Of a stretch of DNA of 64,000 bases, positions 26,851 through 39,017 are shown one piece after another. Every line of letters begins with the position of its first letter. Position 1 is the first letter of the stretch. The notes below the pieces were generated by a model. It saw nothing but the letters and a program-made list of their open reading frames with translations, ran no database searches and was not told the DNA's origin. Made by a program: the position numbers and the translations under genes. This stretch comes from an uncultured Acidimicrobiales bacterium (GTDB taxonomy: Bacteria; Actinomycetota; Acidimicrobiia; Acidimicrobiales; SZUA-35). Where the stretch lies: assembly GCA_937922805.1 (NCBI GenBank), contig CALAJV010000003.1:186001-250000 (forward strand), written 5' to 3'.

Positions 26851-27567
26851 ATGCGTAGTTCTAAATCTGACCTTGGCCGGTTAGCAATCACAATGCAAAA
26901 ACACCCATACCTACGAGACGCCTTTATTCTAGGGCTCGCTGTCTCGGTCTTCGGCATGGCCTTCGGTGTTTTGGCGGTTACCAATGGACTTTCCCTAGCC
27001 CAGACAATGGTCATGTCGCTGTTGGTCTTCACCGGCGCGTCTCAGTTCGCCGCGGTTGGAATAATTGCCGCTGGCGGTACTGCTACTGCCGCGGTTGCTT
27101 CGGCCCTTCTCTTGGCCGGACGAAATACATTCTACGGAATCGCTGTGGCTCGATACATGCCTTCTAACCGTCTGGCCAAACTGTTGGCGGCTCAACTGAC
27201 CATCGATGAATCTACCGCTCTAGCGCTAGCTCAAAAGACACCCACTGCCCGCCGGTTCGCTTTTTTGGCCTCAGGGTGTCTGGTTTACCTGTTCTGGAAT
27301 ATCGGGACTTTCGTCGGGGCCATCGGTGGGGAGTCAATCGGCGATCCGGCTTCGCTCGGACTCGATGCCGCCTTTCCCGCTGGCTTCATCTCACTAATTT
27401 GGCCCGCGCTCAAAACCAAAGGCGGACTGGTAGCGACGTTAGCCGGCGCTGGCATTGCCTTGATCGCGATTCCACTAACCCAACCGGGTGTTCCGGTGCT
27501 GCTTGCTGCACTGGGGGCTGTCGCTGGCGTAGTCGTTAGCCGACCAGCGATACGAGCGGCCTCATGA
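26851..27567 (+). CDS. azlC: AzlC family transporter subunit
   Basis: A 238-residue membrane protein with six to seven hydrophobic segments. AzlC hallmarks: LRDAFILGLAVSVFGMAFGVLA near the N-terminus, SLLVFTGASQFAAVGIIAAGG, LLAGRNTFYGIAVARYMP and QLTIDESTALALAQ. AzlCD pairs export branched-chain amino acids and analogues such as azaleucine. The ATG at 26851 is the longest start; an internal ATG 15 codons later (MQKHPYLRDAF) fits the family N-terminus as well. The stop overlaps the azlD start by 4 bp (ATGA), so translation is coupled. Confidence 0.92.
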   Translation: MRSSKSDLGRLAITMQKHPYLRDAFILGLAVSVFGMAFGVLAVTNGLSLAQTMVMSLLVFTGASQFAAVGIIAAGGTATAAVASALLLAGRNTFYGIAVARYMPSNRLAKLLAAQLTIDESTALALAQKTPTARRFAFLASGCLVYLFWNIGTFVGAIGGESIGDPASLGLDAAFPAGFISLIWPALKTKGGLVATLAGAGIALIAIPLTQPGVPVLLAALGAVAGVVVSRPAIRAAS

Positions 27568-27953
27568 CCTGGGCTGCGATTATTACCCTCGTGGTCGGCG
27601 CCTATCTGTTCAAACTGGGCGGCGTTGCTATCGGCACTTTTCAAGGTCGAGCGTCCCGACAGCAGCTCTGCGAACAAGATCTGGCCGGTCCTGAACCCGC
27701 CGGTAGCGACGACACAGATGTCAGCACGGATCGACTTTTTGACCGACTAGGGCAGCTGATCCCTCCGGCCGTATTGTTTGGACTTATTGTTTCCCAAACC
27801 GTATCGACCGAAGGAATGTTAGTGGCTGACGCCCGTCTTGTTGGCGTCGGCGTCGGAACAGTCGCAGCCTGGAGACAGGCGCCGTTCTGGGTCGTGTTGT
27901 TCGTATCAGCAGCGGCGGCAGCGGCCGTCCGTGCCTTTACCGGGATCGCCTAA
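27564..27953 (+). CDS. azlD: AzlD family transporter subunit
   Basis: A 129-residue small membrane protein, slightly longer than the usual 100-110 residues, with three to four hydrophobic segments. The start ATGA overlaps the azlC stop. The central LFDRLGQLIPPAVLFGLIVSQT matches the conserved AzlD segment, and the end VAAWRQAPFWVVLFVSAAAAA matches the last helices. A polar insertion (QDLAGPEPAGSDDTD) after the first helix accounts for the extra length. It is the partner of AzlC in amino-acid export and converges with ftsX, 6 bp away. Confidence 0.92.
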   Translation: MTWAAIITLVVGAYLFKLGGVAIGTFQGRASRQQLCEQDLAGPEPAGSDDTDVSTDRLFDRLGQLIPPAVLFGLIVSQTVSTEGMLVADARLVGVGVGTVAAWRQAPFWVVLFVSAAAAAAVRAFTGIA

Positions 27954-27958
27954 GTAAT

Positions 27959-28852
27959 TTAGGCATCGAGATAGCGAGTAACGGCAATACCAGCGCCGAT
28001 AGCGCCGATAAGAGCGCCGATCAACATGAGCCAACCCCCGATGTACAGAATCTGCCAATCGGGCAGGGCCACATCTCGAAACGTGACGCTCTCAAAACTG
28101 GTGAAGAGGTTATCGAACGTTTGATTCAAAGCGAATACAGAGAAGATGCTCAAGAACGCTCCAATTAGACCTTGTATCAAGCCTTCGAGCATGAACGGTA
28201 TTCGGATAAACCACTTCGTAGCCCCTACGAGCCGCATCACTTCGATTTCGCGTCTTCGGGCAAAAACCGCGGTTCGGATAGAGTTATACATCAGCAAAGC
28301 AGCGGCCAGGCCAGCAGCAATAGCAGCAACGAGCATACTCAGCGACGTAACCCGAGAGAAGCGGGCGATGTTCTCGATGGCCTCGCTGGCGAACTGAACG
28401 TCCGAAACGCCTTCAACAGTTTCAAGCTCTTCCCGAAGCCCTTCGATCAGTTGAACTTCGCTGCTCTTGGGAGCTACCTGAAATGAGGTCGGCATCTGCT
28501 CTTTGGTCAAGAGCTCGAGAATCTCGGGCCGGTCAGCGTAGTAGCTCTGAAACTCAACCCATGTTTCATCCTTATCGATATACCAATGCTCTCGCACATA
28601 AAGGTTGTTATCGAGGGTGTCTTCGACCAACTCGATCTGAACTGGTCCGGCGTCTTTATCCATCCAGACTATGAACTCAACTTCGTCTTGGAAAACGCTG
28701 TTCAATCGATCGATACCACTCTGGAAAAGTAGGGCAACACCCATCAGCGACAGAGAAATAAATACGGTAAGAATTGTGGCCAAGCTGAGCGAAGGGTTTC
28801 GCAGCAAGTTCTGACCTGTTTCACGGACCAGGTAGTCGGGACGAAAAGCCAT
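27959..28852 (-). CDS. ftsX: cell division protein FtsX
   Basis: A 297-residue four-helix permease-like protein. The first helix is LATILTVFISLSLMGVALLF, followed by an extracellular domain with the conserved EFIVWMDKDAG and a later segment VEGVSDVQFASEAIENI, and then three helices separated by the cytosolic loop RRREIEVMRLVGATKWFIRIPF, which is the most conserved FtsX motif. With FtsE it couples ATP hydrolysis to a peptidoglycan hydrolase at the divisome. No M23/NlpC hydrolase gene follows, unlike many actinobacteria. It lies 97 bp downstream of ftsE on the same strand. Confidence 0.96.
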   Translation of the reverse strand: MAFRPDYLVRETGQNLLRNPSLSLATILTVFISLSLMGVALLFQSGIDRLNSVFQDEVEFIVWMDKDAGPVQIELVEDTLDNNLYVREHWYIDKDETWVEFQSYYADRPEILELLTKEQMPTSFQVAPKSSEVQLIEGLREELETVEGVSDVQFASEAIENIARFSRVTSLSMLVAAIAAGLAAALLMYNSIRTAVFARRREIEVMRLVGATKWFIRIPFMLEGLIQGLIGAFLSIFSVFALNQTFDNLFTSFESVTFRDVALPDWQILYIGGWLMLIGALIGAIGAGIAVTRYLDA

Positions 28853-28949
28853 TAGTACAGAATCTCCACAGTTCTTAGTGAGGCTGGCGACGGTCGGCTG
28901 GTCACCAAAGTGTGCGCAGGCAAAGGCTTAGCCGAGATAGTGGGCAACA

Positions 28950-29630
28950 TTATTCGTAGACACCTCGGTCTTGGTCTCGAACAATCGAGCCATTCGACAG
29001 CTCAATTACTCGTTTCCGCATGGTGTCGACGATGCCGCGGTCGTGGCTGGCCATCACCACGGTCGTGCCCGTCTTGTTAATCCGGTCTAGCAGGCGCATA
29101 ATTCCGATTGATGTTTGCGGGTCGAGGTTACCGGTCGGCTCATCGGCCAGAAGAATCAACGGCCGGTTCACGAACGCTCGTGCGATCGAGACTCGCTGTT
29201 GCTCGCCACCGGAGAGCTGGTCAGGGTATTTCGTCATCTTGTCGCCCAAGCCGACCAGTTCACAGATAGCTGGCACCTGAGACCGGATAACGCTTCGAGG
29301 CCGACCAATTACTTCTAGGGCGAATGCAACGTTCTCAGCCACGGTCTTGGTTGGGAGGAGTTTGAAGTCTTGGAAGATACTGCCAATGTTGCGTCGAAGC
29401 AGCGGCACTTTCCAACTCGACATTTGGCCTAAGTCCTTACCGGCGACAAAGATTCGACCAGTATCTGGCTCTTCTTGCTTGTTAAGTAGTCGCAGGAACG
29501 TCGACTTTCCTGAACCTGACGGACCGACAAGGAAAACGAACTCACCTTTGTCGATATCAGCATCGGCGTCACGCAACGCGGCTTGTGCTTGGCCTGGATA
29601 GGCCTTAGACACATTTTCAAGCTTGATCAT
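28950..29630 (-). CDS. ftsE: cell division ATP-binding protein FtsE
   Basis: A 226-residue ABC ATPase. Walker A is GPSGSGKST near residue 36, the Q-loop region [20 protein letters not shown] is characteristic of FtsE, the ABC signature is LSGGEQQR, Walker [14 protein letters not shown], and the H-loop VVMASHD. It starts with [13 protein letters not shown]. It binds the cytosolic loop of FtsX and regulates septal wall hydrolysis. The order prfB-ftsE-ftsX matches that of mycobacteria; here about 230 bp of non-coding DNA separates prfB from ftsE. Confidence 0.97.
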   Translation of the reverse strand: MIKLENVSKAYPGQAQAALRDADADIDKGEFVFLVGPSGSGKSTFLRLLNKQEEPDTGRIFVAGKDLGQMSSWKVPLLRRNIGSIFQDFKLLPTKTVAENVAFALEVIGRPRSVIRSQVPAICELVGLGDKMTKYPDQLSGGEQQRVSIARAFVNRPLILLADEPTGNLDPQTSIGIMRLLDRINKTGTTVVMASHDRGIVDTMRKRVIELSNGSIVRDQDRGVYE

Positions 29631-29863
29631 CTCTGTTGCCTACCTCTAACTCTCGGCCCATCGCAATTACGACAGCCAACTTTGGCCGCTCTCACACAAC
29701 TACCTCTACCAGGAGTATCGAACCTTTCGGCCCGACGCCAGCGGATAAGTTCCTCAGGCCATACGGCCTATGACCAGTTTGATTAGCCTCATACTGATCA
29801 CGGTATCGAGGACTCAATGCTCGGCTGGCCTCCACCGGTGGTTGTTCGCACACACTGACTAGT

Positions 29864-30976
29864 TTAGTTGATCGGGGACCCGGCTCGACGCCACCTAAGC
29901 CATCCTTCCATAAACGGCTCAATTTGGCCCCCGAGAACGCCTTCTGGGTTTCCTGAGGTAAAGCCACTCCGCTCGTCCTTCACCTGCTGGTACGGCTGGA
30001 GCACATAGGATCGGATTTGGCTCCCCCACTCAACTTTCTTCGATTCTCCCGCCTCGCCCGCGAGCATATCTTCCCGCTTCTGCCGTTCTAGCGCAACCAA
30101 TTTCATCGCTAGCATTTGCATGCACCGATCCTTATTTTGGTGCTGGCTTCGCTCATTCTGGCAAGACACGACGGTGCCGGTAGGCAAATGGGTGATTCGG
30201 ACGGCGGAATCGGTGGTGTTCACGTGCTGGCCGCCAGCTCCCGAAGATCGAAAAACGTCGACTCGTAAGTCTTTTTCGTCAATCTCAACCTGGTCAGTAG
30301 CGTCTTCGATATAAGGAACGACGCTGAATGAGGCGAAGGCAGTGTGGCGTCGGGCTTGGGAGTCGAACGGCGAAATTCGCACTAACCGGTGGACGCCCCG
30401 TTCGGCCTGAAGGAATCCGTAGGCGTACCGGCCTCGGATAACAAAGGACGCCGCTGTGATTCCGGCCTCTTGCCCATCTTGGGAGTCGGTTAGCTCAAAT
30501 TGGAAGTCGCGTCCGACCGCCCATTTTCGATACATCGACAACAGCATCTCAGCCCAGTCTTGAGAGTCAGTACCGCCGGCTCCGGAATGCACCTCGCACA
30601 CTGCATCGCCTTCGTCGTACTCCCCCGTGAACAACGCCCGCAGTTCAAGAGCAACGAGCTCACGGCTCAGGCCATCGATGACCTGGCCGACCTCAGACTG
30701 CGATGCCTCGTCACCTTCTTCCTTGGCCAACTGCCACAACACCTCGGCATCTTCTAGTTGGCCGTTCAAGCGATCGTATAGATCAAGGTCGTCCTTAACC
30801 GATGTGAACTCGGTTTGGACCACCCGGGCTCGATTGGTGTCGTCCCAAAGATCTGGCCGACCCATTTCTGTTTCGAGTTGAGGCAGACGAGAACGAAGCT
30901 CAGAGATTCTCAAATACTCTTGTGCCTCGTCCAGTTCGGCACGTAGTCGTTTCAGCTCGTCGGACAAGTCAGCCAT
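29864..30976 (-). CDS. prfB: peptide chain release factor 2
   Basis: A 370-residue class I release factor reading UGA and UAA. The stop-recognition tripeptide SPF is at residues 202-204 (RISPFDSQARRHTAF) and the catalytic GGQ at 248-250 (SGAGGQHVNTTDS). The frame is continuous from MADLSDELKRLRAEL, so the programmed +1 frameshift that regulates prfB in E. coli is absent, as in other actinobacteria. It lies between secA and ftsE on the same strand, with 128 bp to the secA stop. Confidence 0.97.
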   Translation of the reverse strand: MADLSDELKRLRAELDEAQEYLRISELRSRLPQLETEMGRPDLWDDTNRARVVQTEFTSVKDDLDLYDRLNGQLEDAEVLWQLAKEEGDEASQSEVGQVIDGLSRELVALELRALFTGEYDEGDAVCEVHSGAGGTDSQDWAEMLLSMYRKWAVGRDFQFELTDSQDGQEAGITAASFVIRGRYAYGFLQAERGVHRLVRISPFDSQARRHTAFASFSVVPYIEDATDQVEIDEKDLRVDVFRSSGAGGQHVNTTDSAVRITHLPTGTVVSCQNERSQHQNKDRCMQMLAMKLVALERQKREDMLAGEAGESKKVEWGSQIRSYVLQPYQQVKDERSGFTSGNPEGVLGGQIEPFMEGWLRWRRAGSPIN

Positions 30977-31104
30977 CTGAGTTAGAACCTAGCCGATTCT
31001 GAACCGTTTTTGATTCTTAGTTCCCTCAGCTAGCAGTGTTTAACCTCAGCCCAACGCCCCTGGGAGCATCTCGGCTCCATCTGGTGAAGTTCTTAGGCCA
31101 CGCT

Positions 31105-33924
<2,820 letters not shown>

Positions 33925-34328
33925 GACAGACTCAAGTCTAGTGGTATGAAACCGGTGGTCTGGGGTCGAAACCTCCTATCGGTCAAAAAAGAAGGTACCT
34001 GACCGTAATTGCCACATCACCGGATTGCCGGGGAGCGCCGCTCTTATGCGTCGCAATCACTGGTTGGTTTGAAACCCCTAGTGTCTCATATCGTCCGAAA
34101 CCTGCCTTAAAGAGACCCATTTTGGGGAAAATGTAATTCATAGCGGCCAGATCGAACGTGGTAGCAGTCCAATGGGAACGACACGCCGATTCGACAACGA
34201 CCATCAATCGAAGGGCACCGAATGGTAGGCCCGATCCGACGGCCAGACAGCGAATCTGTAGGTCTTCCTCATCAGCGGCGACGGCGGCGGCGCTATGCCG
34301 ACGACTGTCGACCGGTGCCACGGATGCA
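33925..34328. other. divergent intergenic region between secA and an MFS gene
   Basis: About 400 bp. It must contain the secA promoter on the minus strand and that of the MFS gene on the plus strand. Open frames run through it on both strands, but none has a ribosome site or recognisable protein. No repeat or RNA structure was seen. Confidence 0.4.
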
Positions 34329-35684
34329 ATGGCCAAGAAACTTATACACTTCGGAAGCTCCGTCGGTAGGCGACGCAGCCGACAGGAACCGATCGTTAAA
34401 TTGACCGCGCCAGCCCGCGACCACACGTGGTTCGCCAACAACCCAAGCGGCAATCCCCCGTTGGCAGTCATTTACGCCATTAGCGTTGTTTCGTTGACCG
34501 CCAATACCGTGTTGTCTCCGAGCCTGCCTGAGATTCTGGTTGATCTCGATCTTTCCAAACGGTGGGCGGGAATCATCGTAGGGGCCGGACCAGCCCCCGG
34601 AATTCTATTCGCTCCGATATTGGGCGTCCTCGCCGACCGATACGGCAAGCGTTTGATCGTCTCGCTTTCACTGTGCTTGTTTGGGCTGGCGACTGTCCCC
34701 ATCGCTCTGGCGCCAAACGTGTGGCTGTTGATAGCGGGCAGAGCGCTTCAAGGCGTCGGTGCTTCGACCCTCGTCGCTATCGCTATCGCTATAATCGCCG
34801 ACTTCTGGGATGGTGACGACCGAACCCGCTACATAGGCTGGAATTCGGCCGTCATTACATCTTGCGTTGCCTTACTTCCTCTCGCTGGCGGGATAACCGC
34901 TGATTTGAGCAGTTGGCGGTGGGCGGCCGCGCTGCAACTCATCGCTATTCCTGCTGCGCTACTCGTTTGGTTGAAGTTGCCTGATGCAAGTTTCGTTGAA
35001 GCTAATCCGACCACAACCAGCGCGGGCACAGATGATTACGATGGTCCCAACGATCGAGCAGAAGTCACAGTTGGTAATCGACTAAAGAAGTTGGGAGGAT
35101 CGGCTCGGCAAACTCATGTCCGACCCGTTCTCGTCCTGGGGTTTGTCTCGTTTTTCTTGATTTTCGGTGTCTTCCTTACGATCATGCCGCTTTTCCTAAA
35201 ATCAGAATTTGGTCTAGAAACAACCGAACGATCGTTAGTGATTGCTTTGCCGGGGGCGTTCGCCGTTCTTGGGGCACTATCGGTGAGCGCCATTCGGCGT
35301 CGCCTCGATAGCCACTGGAAGGTTCTAGCCATTGGTTTAGGTCTGTTTTGTGCCGCCTTCGTCGGCCTTTCGGTGGCACCAGTTATCGCCCTGGTAATAG
35401 CGGCGGCCGCCCTCTATGGATTTGCCGAAGGGTTCACTATCCCAACTATGCAAGAGACTTCGGTGCGAGCAGCGCCACCATCAGAGCGAGCGACCTACGT
35501 TGCGCTGTTCACCTCTGCCTCCCGAACTGGTCAAGCGGTGGGACCGTTGGCGGCGGCAGCGATAGCTTCCACCGTCGGCGACCGAATAAGCTTGGGCGCT
35601 GCAGCCCTAGTGGCAGGGTCAACGGTGGTCTATATTCTTCGGGTTCGTGACCGTTCTGACAAGATTTTGCACCGGCCCCGCTAG
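34329..35684 (+). CDS. MFS transporter
   Basis: A carrier of 452 residues from the ATG at 34329. The frame is open to 34158, but the extension is Arg/Ser-rich and unlike protein. Twelve likely membrane segments begin at LAVIYAISVVSLTANTVL. The loop LGVLADRYGKRLIVS between segments 2 and 3 is the conserved MFS motif, and ALAPNVWLLIAGRALQGVGAST is typical of the drug-resistance (DHA) branch. A long polar cytosolic loop (about residues 235-275, rich in Thr and Asp) splits the two six-helix halves. Substrate unknown. It ends before a strong shared terminator that faces hpf. Confidence 0.88.
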   Translation: MAKKLIHFGSSVGRRRSRQEPIVKLTAPARDHTWFANNPSGNPPLAVIYAISVVSLTANTVLSPSLPEILVDLDLSKRWAGIIVGAGPAPGILFAPILGVLADRYGKRLIVSLSLCLFGLATVPIALAPNVWLLIAGRALQGVGASTLVAIAIAIIADFWDGDDRTRYIGWNSAVITSCVALLPLAGGITADLSSWRWAAALQLIAIPAALLVWLKLPDASFVEANPTTTSAGTDDYDGPNDRAEVTVGNRLKKLGGSARQTHVRPVLVLGFVSFFLIFGVFLTIMPLFLKSEFGLETTERSLVIALPGAFAVLGALSVSAIRRRLDSHWKVLAIGLGLFCAAFVGLSVAPVIALVIAAAALYGFAEGFTIPTMQETSVRAAPPSERATYVALFTSASRTGQAVGPLAAAAIASTVGDRISLGAAALVAGSTVVYILRVRDRSDKILHRPR

Positions 35685-35729
35685 CCGTCGGTTAGCTGTG
35701 CGAAACGGGACCATCAACAGGTGTCTTCA

Positions 35730-35776
35730 ACCAAGGTGCTTCAGCCGATCGCTGCCGGCTGAAGCACAATCTTGGT
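35730..35776. terminator. bidirectional hairpin terminator between MFS and hpf
   Basis: An 11-bp perfect stem gtgcttcagcc / ggctgaagcac (35736-35746 with 35757-35767) is extended by accaag / cttggt across a small bulge. It lies between two convergent stop codons. T runs are short on both sides, so it is called on stem strength and position. Confidence 0.65.
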
Positions 35777-35809
35777 CTGTATCATCTTGGCCACCGGACT
35801 AACGCCGGA

Positions 35810-36373
35810 CTAACTAGCTCCGGAATCGATAAGGCCGATGTCGCCATCGTCGCGTCGGTAGACGACCGCAGACTCGTTTGTCTCTTCGTTGGTAAACACA
35901 TAGAAGTCGTGGTTCAGTAGATCCATCTGCAGGGCAGCCGCTTGAGCATCCATCGCTGTCAGATCGAATGTTTTCGACTTAACGATGTTGTACATCGGCA
36001 ACGGTTCATCGGTCCCCAACAGAGAGTCCGGCACAAGTTCCGGTTCAATCTCTGGCCGCTTCCGCGATCGCCGCTCGTTGACAACTCGGGTCTTTAACTT
36101 GCGGAGTTGTCGTTCGAGCTTGTCAACGGCGAGGTCGACAGCGGTAAAGCCGTCGGGAGCAGCAACTTTGCATCGTACGTGGTGCCCGTGACCCTCCATT
36201 GTGACTTCGCAGTATTCGCGGTCATCGATTTTCGGGTTTTTCTCTTCCCAAAAGTGGACCTCGGCTCGATCCATTCCACCGAGAAATTTGTCAAGGCGAC
36301 CAATTTTTTCGGTCGCTTGCCGCTTGAGCGACTCCGACACTGTGGTATGACGACCGCTAACCCTTACTTCCAT
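35810..36373 (-). CDS. hpf: long-form ribosome hibernation promoting factor
   Basis: A protein of 187 residues from the ATG at 36373, chosen because CCGGAGG lies seven bases upstream; the frame extends to 36574 without similarity. The N-terminal S30AE domain reads MEVRVSGRHTTVSESLKRQA, then FWEEKNPKIDDREYCEVTM. The C-terminal dimerisation domain reads IVKSKTFDLTAMDAQAAALQ and HDFYVFTNEE..VVYRRDDGDIGLI. Long HPF dimers pair 70S ribosomes into inactive 100S particles in stationary phase. comF lies upstream, a neighbour order common in Gram-positives, as is hpf near secA/prfB. Confidence 0.95.
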   Translation of the reverse strand: MEVRVSGRHTTVSESLKRQATEKIGRLDKFLGGMDRAEVHFWEEKNPKIDDREYCEVTMEGHGHHVRCKVAAPDGFTAVDLAVDKLERQLRKLKTRVVNERRSRKRPEIEPELVPDSLLGTDEPLPMYNIVKSKTFDLTAMDAQAAALQMDLLNHDFYVFTNEETNESAVVYRRDDGDIGLIDSGAS

Positions 36374-36440
36374 AGACAAGCCTCCGGTTCGTTGGTTTAC
36401 GCTCAACCTTAGGGCATCTGGCTCGGCCATGCATCCCGAG

Positions 36441-37082
36441 TCAACCGCCGCCTCGACAGTCCCGGAATTGGACTGTGTCCGCAGGCAACGAACCGACAGC
36501 CGCAGCCGATAGTAGATGTATCTGATGAGCCCCAGCCCCTCTGACTGCTGCGGCGAACGCGGTAGCCGAGCCACCAGTTGTGACTACATCATCGACAACT
36601 AGGACCGTGGCTGGTGAGCTCCGGATGCATCGAAGCGTTGGCCCGACGAGCCTTTCGACTCGTTTCCGTCCGAGTTGCCCTTCCCCCCTTTGCCTGGCCA
36701 CCAGCTGTTGGACCGGCAAATCGAGCCGTCGAGCGACTTGTCGGGCTAAGACCCGCCCTTGGTCGAATCCACGCTTTTGCCGACCAGCCGAGCTCGCTGG
36801 AATCCAACTCACTACGTCGAAACGTGCTCCGTTGTCGGAGCCATCGATCTTCTCACGTTCGATTAGAGCGTCGGCCGCCCATCGAAGAAGGTCTCTTCTG
36901 TTTCCGTTTTTGGCCGCCAGGATTAGTCGCTGAACATCAGCGTCATAGGCAAGCAAGGCCCGAGCACTAGCGATACCTTCCGGGGGCCGAATTTGGCCTG
37001 CATGCGGCAAGCGATCCAGACACCGATGACAAAGACGATGACCAACGCAGCGACAGACCGGACACCGGAACCCGAATAGCAT
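36441..37082 (-). CDS. comF: ComF family phosphoribosyltransferase-like protein
   Basis: A 213-residue ComFC/GntX protein. An N-terminal zinc ribbon of the form CPVCRCVGHRLCHRC is followed by LLAYDADVQRLILAAKNGNR, IPASSAGRQKRGFDQ and the PRPP-binding loop VLVVDDVVTTGGSA. ComFC supports natural transformation after DNA uptake in several bacteria and may act with the ComFA helicase; no other competence genes are in this window. It lies upstream of hpf by about 70 bp from the hpf start, so they are probably co-transcribed. Confidence 0.9.
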   Translation of the reverse strand: MLFGFRCPVCRCVGHRLCHRCLDRLPHAGQIRPPEGIASARALLAYDADVQRLILAAKNGNRRDLLRWAADALIEREKIDGSDNGARFDVVSWIPASSAGRQKRGFDQGRVLARQVARRLDLPVQQLVARQRGEGQLGRKRVERLVGPTLRCIRSSPATVLVVDDVVTTGGSATAFAAAVRGAGAHQIHLLSAAAVGSLPADTVQFRDCRGGG

Positions 37083-37156
37083 ACCTTCGACCGTAGGACC
37101 GGGTTGTGACAGTCATCATGGCCCAAAGGACGCTCTGGGTTGTTGGCAATCTGAGC

Positions 37157-37199
37157 AAAAAGACAGGGCGGGAACCGTTAAGGTTCCCGCCCTGTCTTT
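37157..37199 (-). terminator. strong rho-independent terminator downstream of ahcY
   Basis: A perfect 18-bp stem, aaagacagggcgggaacc with ggttcccgccctgtcttt, has a 5-nt loop (gttaa on the plus strand). On the minus strand it ends in a run of U (complement of the A run at 37157-37161). It separates the ahcY-side transcription unit from comF-hpf. Confidence 0.9.
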
Positions 37200-37242
37200 C
37201 AGTTCCTTGTTGTTATCTGATTTACTCAGCTCGGGTCACCCC

Positions 37243-37288
37243 GATCGAAGCAACGGATCGAAGCAACGGATCGAAGCAATGGATCGAG
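37243..37288. repeat. 13-bp tandem repeat, 3.5 copies, just after ahcY
   Basis: The unit gatcgaagcaacg occurs at 37243, 37256 and 37269 (the last with one change, aatg) and starts again at 37282. It ends two bases before the ahcY stop codon on the opposite side and lies between it and the terminator. Confidence 0.85.
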
Positions 37289-37289
37289 T

Positions 37290-38762
37290 CTAGTACCGGT
37301 AGTGATCTGGTTTATACGGGCCATCCACGGAAAGACCGATGTAGTCGGCTTGTTCTTGACTGAGCTCGGTGAGCTTCACTCCGAGGGCGTCAAGATGCAG
37401 ACGGGCAACTTTCTCATCCAGCACCTTTGGCAACACAACAACATCCAGGCCGTAGGCCTCAGCGTTTTTGTGCAGCTCGATCTGGGCCAGAACCTGGTTG
37501 GTAAAGCTGGCCGACATAACGAAGCTTGGGTGACCCGTTGCGTTACCAAGGTTAAGTAGCCGACCTTCGCTCAATACGATGATGCTCTTCCCGTCTGGGA
37601 ACCGGAACTCATCAACCTGAGGTTTGATGTTGATTCTCTGAATGTCGCTTTGTCGGAACAAGCCTGCCATATCGATCTCATTGTCGAAATGACCAATATT
37701 TCCAACGATGGCGCCTTGCTTCATCCGGCTCATCATCTCAGCGGTAAGAATATCTTTGTTCCCGGTGGCGGTTATGAAAATGTCAGCCGTCTCCAGCACT
37801 CGTTCGACTGTGTTTACCTCGTAGCCGTCCATCGCCGCTTGAAGAGCACAGATCGGATCGATCTCGGTAATGATTACTCGTGCGCCTTGTCCCCGAAGGG
37901 CTTCTGCGCTCCCCTTGCCAACGTCGCCGTAGCCGAGAACAACGCACACCTTGCCACCGATCATGACATCGGTACCACGGTTAATACCATCAAGAAGCGA
38001 GTGGCGAGTACCGTACTTGTTGTCGAACTTCGACTTGGTAACGGCGTCGTTGACATTGATCGCCGGGAACTTCAGCGTTCCGGCTTCTTTCATTTCATAA
38101 AGGCGATGGACACCGGTTGTTGTCTCTTCGGAAACGCCCCGGATTTTGTCGGCCATCGTGGTGAAGATTTTGGCGTCTTCTTGTTGCAGCTTCTTAAGAA
38201 GCGCAATGATGAATCCCCATTCTTCCGGATCATCATCAGTGGCATCAGGAACGGTGCCGGTTGCTTCGAACTCAGCACCTTTATGTACGAGCAAGGTTGC
38301 GTCGCCGCCATCATCAAGAATTAGGTTTGGGCACCCGTCGGCATCTGGCCACCGCAGAATCTGCTCGGTGCACCACCAGTACTCCTCAAGCGTCTCGCCT
38401 TTCCAAGCGAATACTGGAACACCCTGTGGGTTCTCGACGGTGCCATTAGGGCCAACGACTACTGCCGCGGCGGCCTCATCTTGGGTAGAGAAAATGTTGC
38501 AGCTGGCCCAACGGACGTCGGCGCCAAGGGCAGTTAGAGTTTCGATCAGCACCGCAGTCTGGATCGTCATATGAAGGCTGCCGGTTATACGAGCTCCCTT
38601 TAGAGGTTGCTCGTCGTAAAACTCAGCCCGCAGTGCCATCAGGCCCGGCATCTCGTGCTCCGCCAACTCCATTTGCTTTCGACCGGCACCGGCAAGGGTT
38701 AGGTCGGCTACTTTGTAATCACCTTCGGCTACTGTCCGTGGCCGCGATTCTGTTGCTGTCAT
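37290..38762 (-). CDS. ahcY: adenosylhomocysteinase
   Basis: A 490-residue SAH hydrolase that splits S-adenosylhomocysteine into adenosine and homocysteine, so keeping methyltransferases uninhibited. Conserved stretches are [49 protein letters not shown], the NAD-binding [26 protein letters not shown] and [15 protein letters not shown], ending in the C-terminal YKPDHYRY that reaches the neighbour's NAD site. Length and the extra acidic insertion ([19 protein letters not shown]) are as in mycobacterial SahH. I looked for an SAH riboswitch in the leader and found none. Follows the Trm112-like gene in the manB-manA-ahcY cluster. Confidence 0.97.
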   Translation of the reverse strand: MTATESRPRTVAEGDYKVADLTLAGAGRKQMELAEHEMPGLMALRAEFYDEQPLKGARITGSLHMTIQTAVLIETLTALGADVRWASCNIFSTQDEAAAAVVVGPNGTVENPQGVPVFAWKGETLEEYWWCTEQILRWPDADGCPNLILDDGGDATLLVHKGAEFEATGTVPDATDDDPEEWGFIIALLKKLQQEDAKIFTTMADKIRGVSEETTTGVHRLYEMKEAGTLKFPAINVNDAVTKSKFDNKYGTRHSLLDGINRGTDVMIGGKVCVVLGYGDVGKGSAEALRGQGARVIITEIDPICALQAAMDGYEVNTVERVLETADIFITATGNKDILTAEMMSRMKQGAIVGNIGHFDNEIDMAGLFRQSDIQRINIKPQVDEFRFPDGKSIIVLSEGRLLNLGNATGHPSFVMSASFTNQVLAQIELHKNAEAYGLDVVVLPKVLDEKVARLHLDALGVKLTELSQEQADYIGLSVDGPYKPDHYRY

Positions 38763-39017
38763 TTCTTGAGCTCCTGGCTAGTCGTGTTATTCACCGCTCG
38801 ACACTCTGCGTTCGTGGCCCGACGGCCTAAGCAGAACTATCGCGTCGCAATGAACAGATGGTTTGGGAGAGGCTGAGGCCTCCTGGCCTGGTTCAAGACA
38901 GCCTTCGATTTTCTGATCGTACTAAGTTCTCGAGCCAAATAAGGTGATCATCGCCGCTGCAGCCAAAGATCACGTAGTCAGAAACCAGTTTGAGCTACGT
39001 CTGGCCAGAAACAGAGG

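Noticed and set aside
30890..30976. Programmed frameshift at the prfB start
   Set aside because: The frame is continuous from its ATG with a full-length N-terminal domain, and no internal UGA shift site is needed.
33983..34471. 162-codon open frame on the minus strand across the secA-MFS intergenic region
   Set aside because: It overlaps the N-terminus of the MFS gene, has no ribosome site and reads like an untranslated frame.
38763..38900. SAH riboswitch in the ahcY leader
   Set aside because: The minus-strand leader shows GC-rich inverted pieces (ggccaggaggcc) but not the conserved SAH riboswitch core sequences I know.
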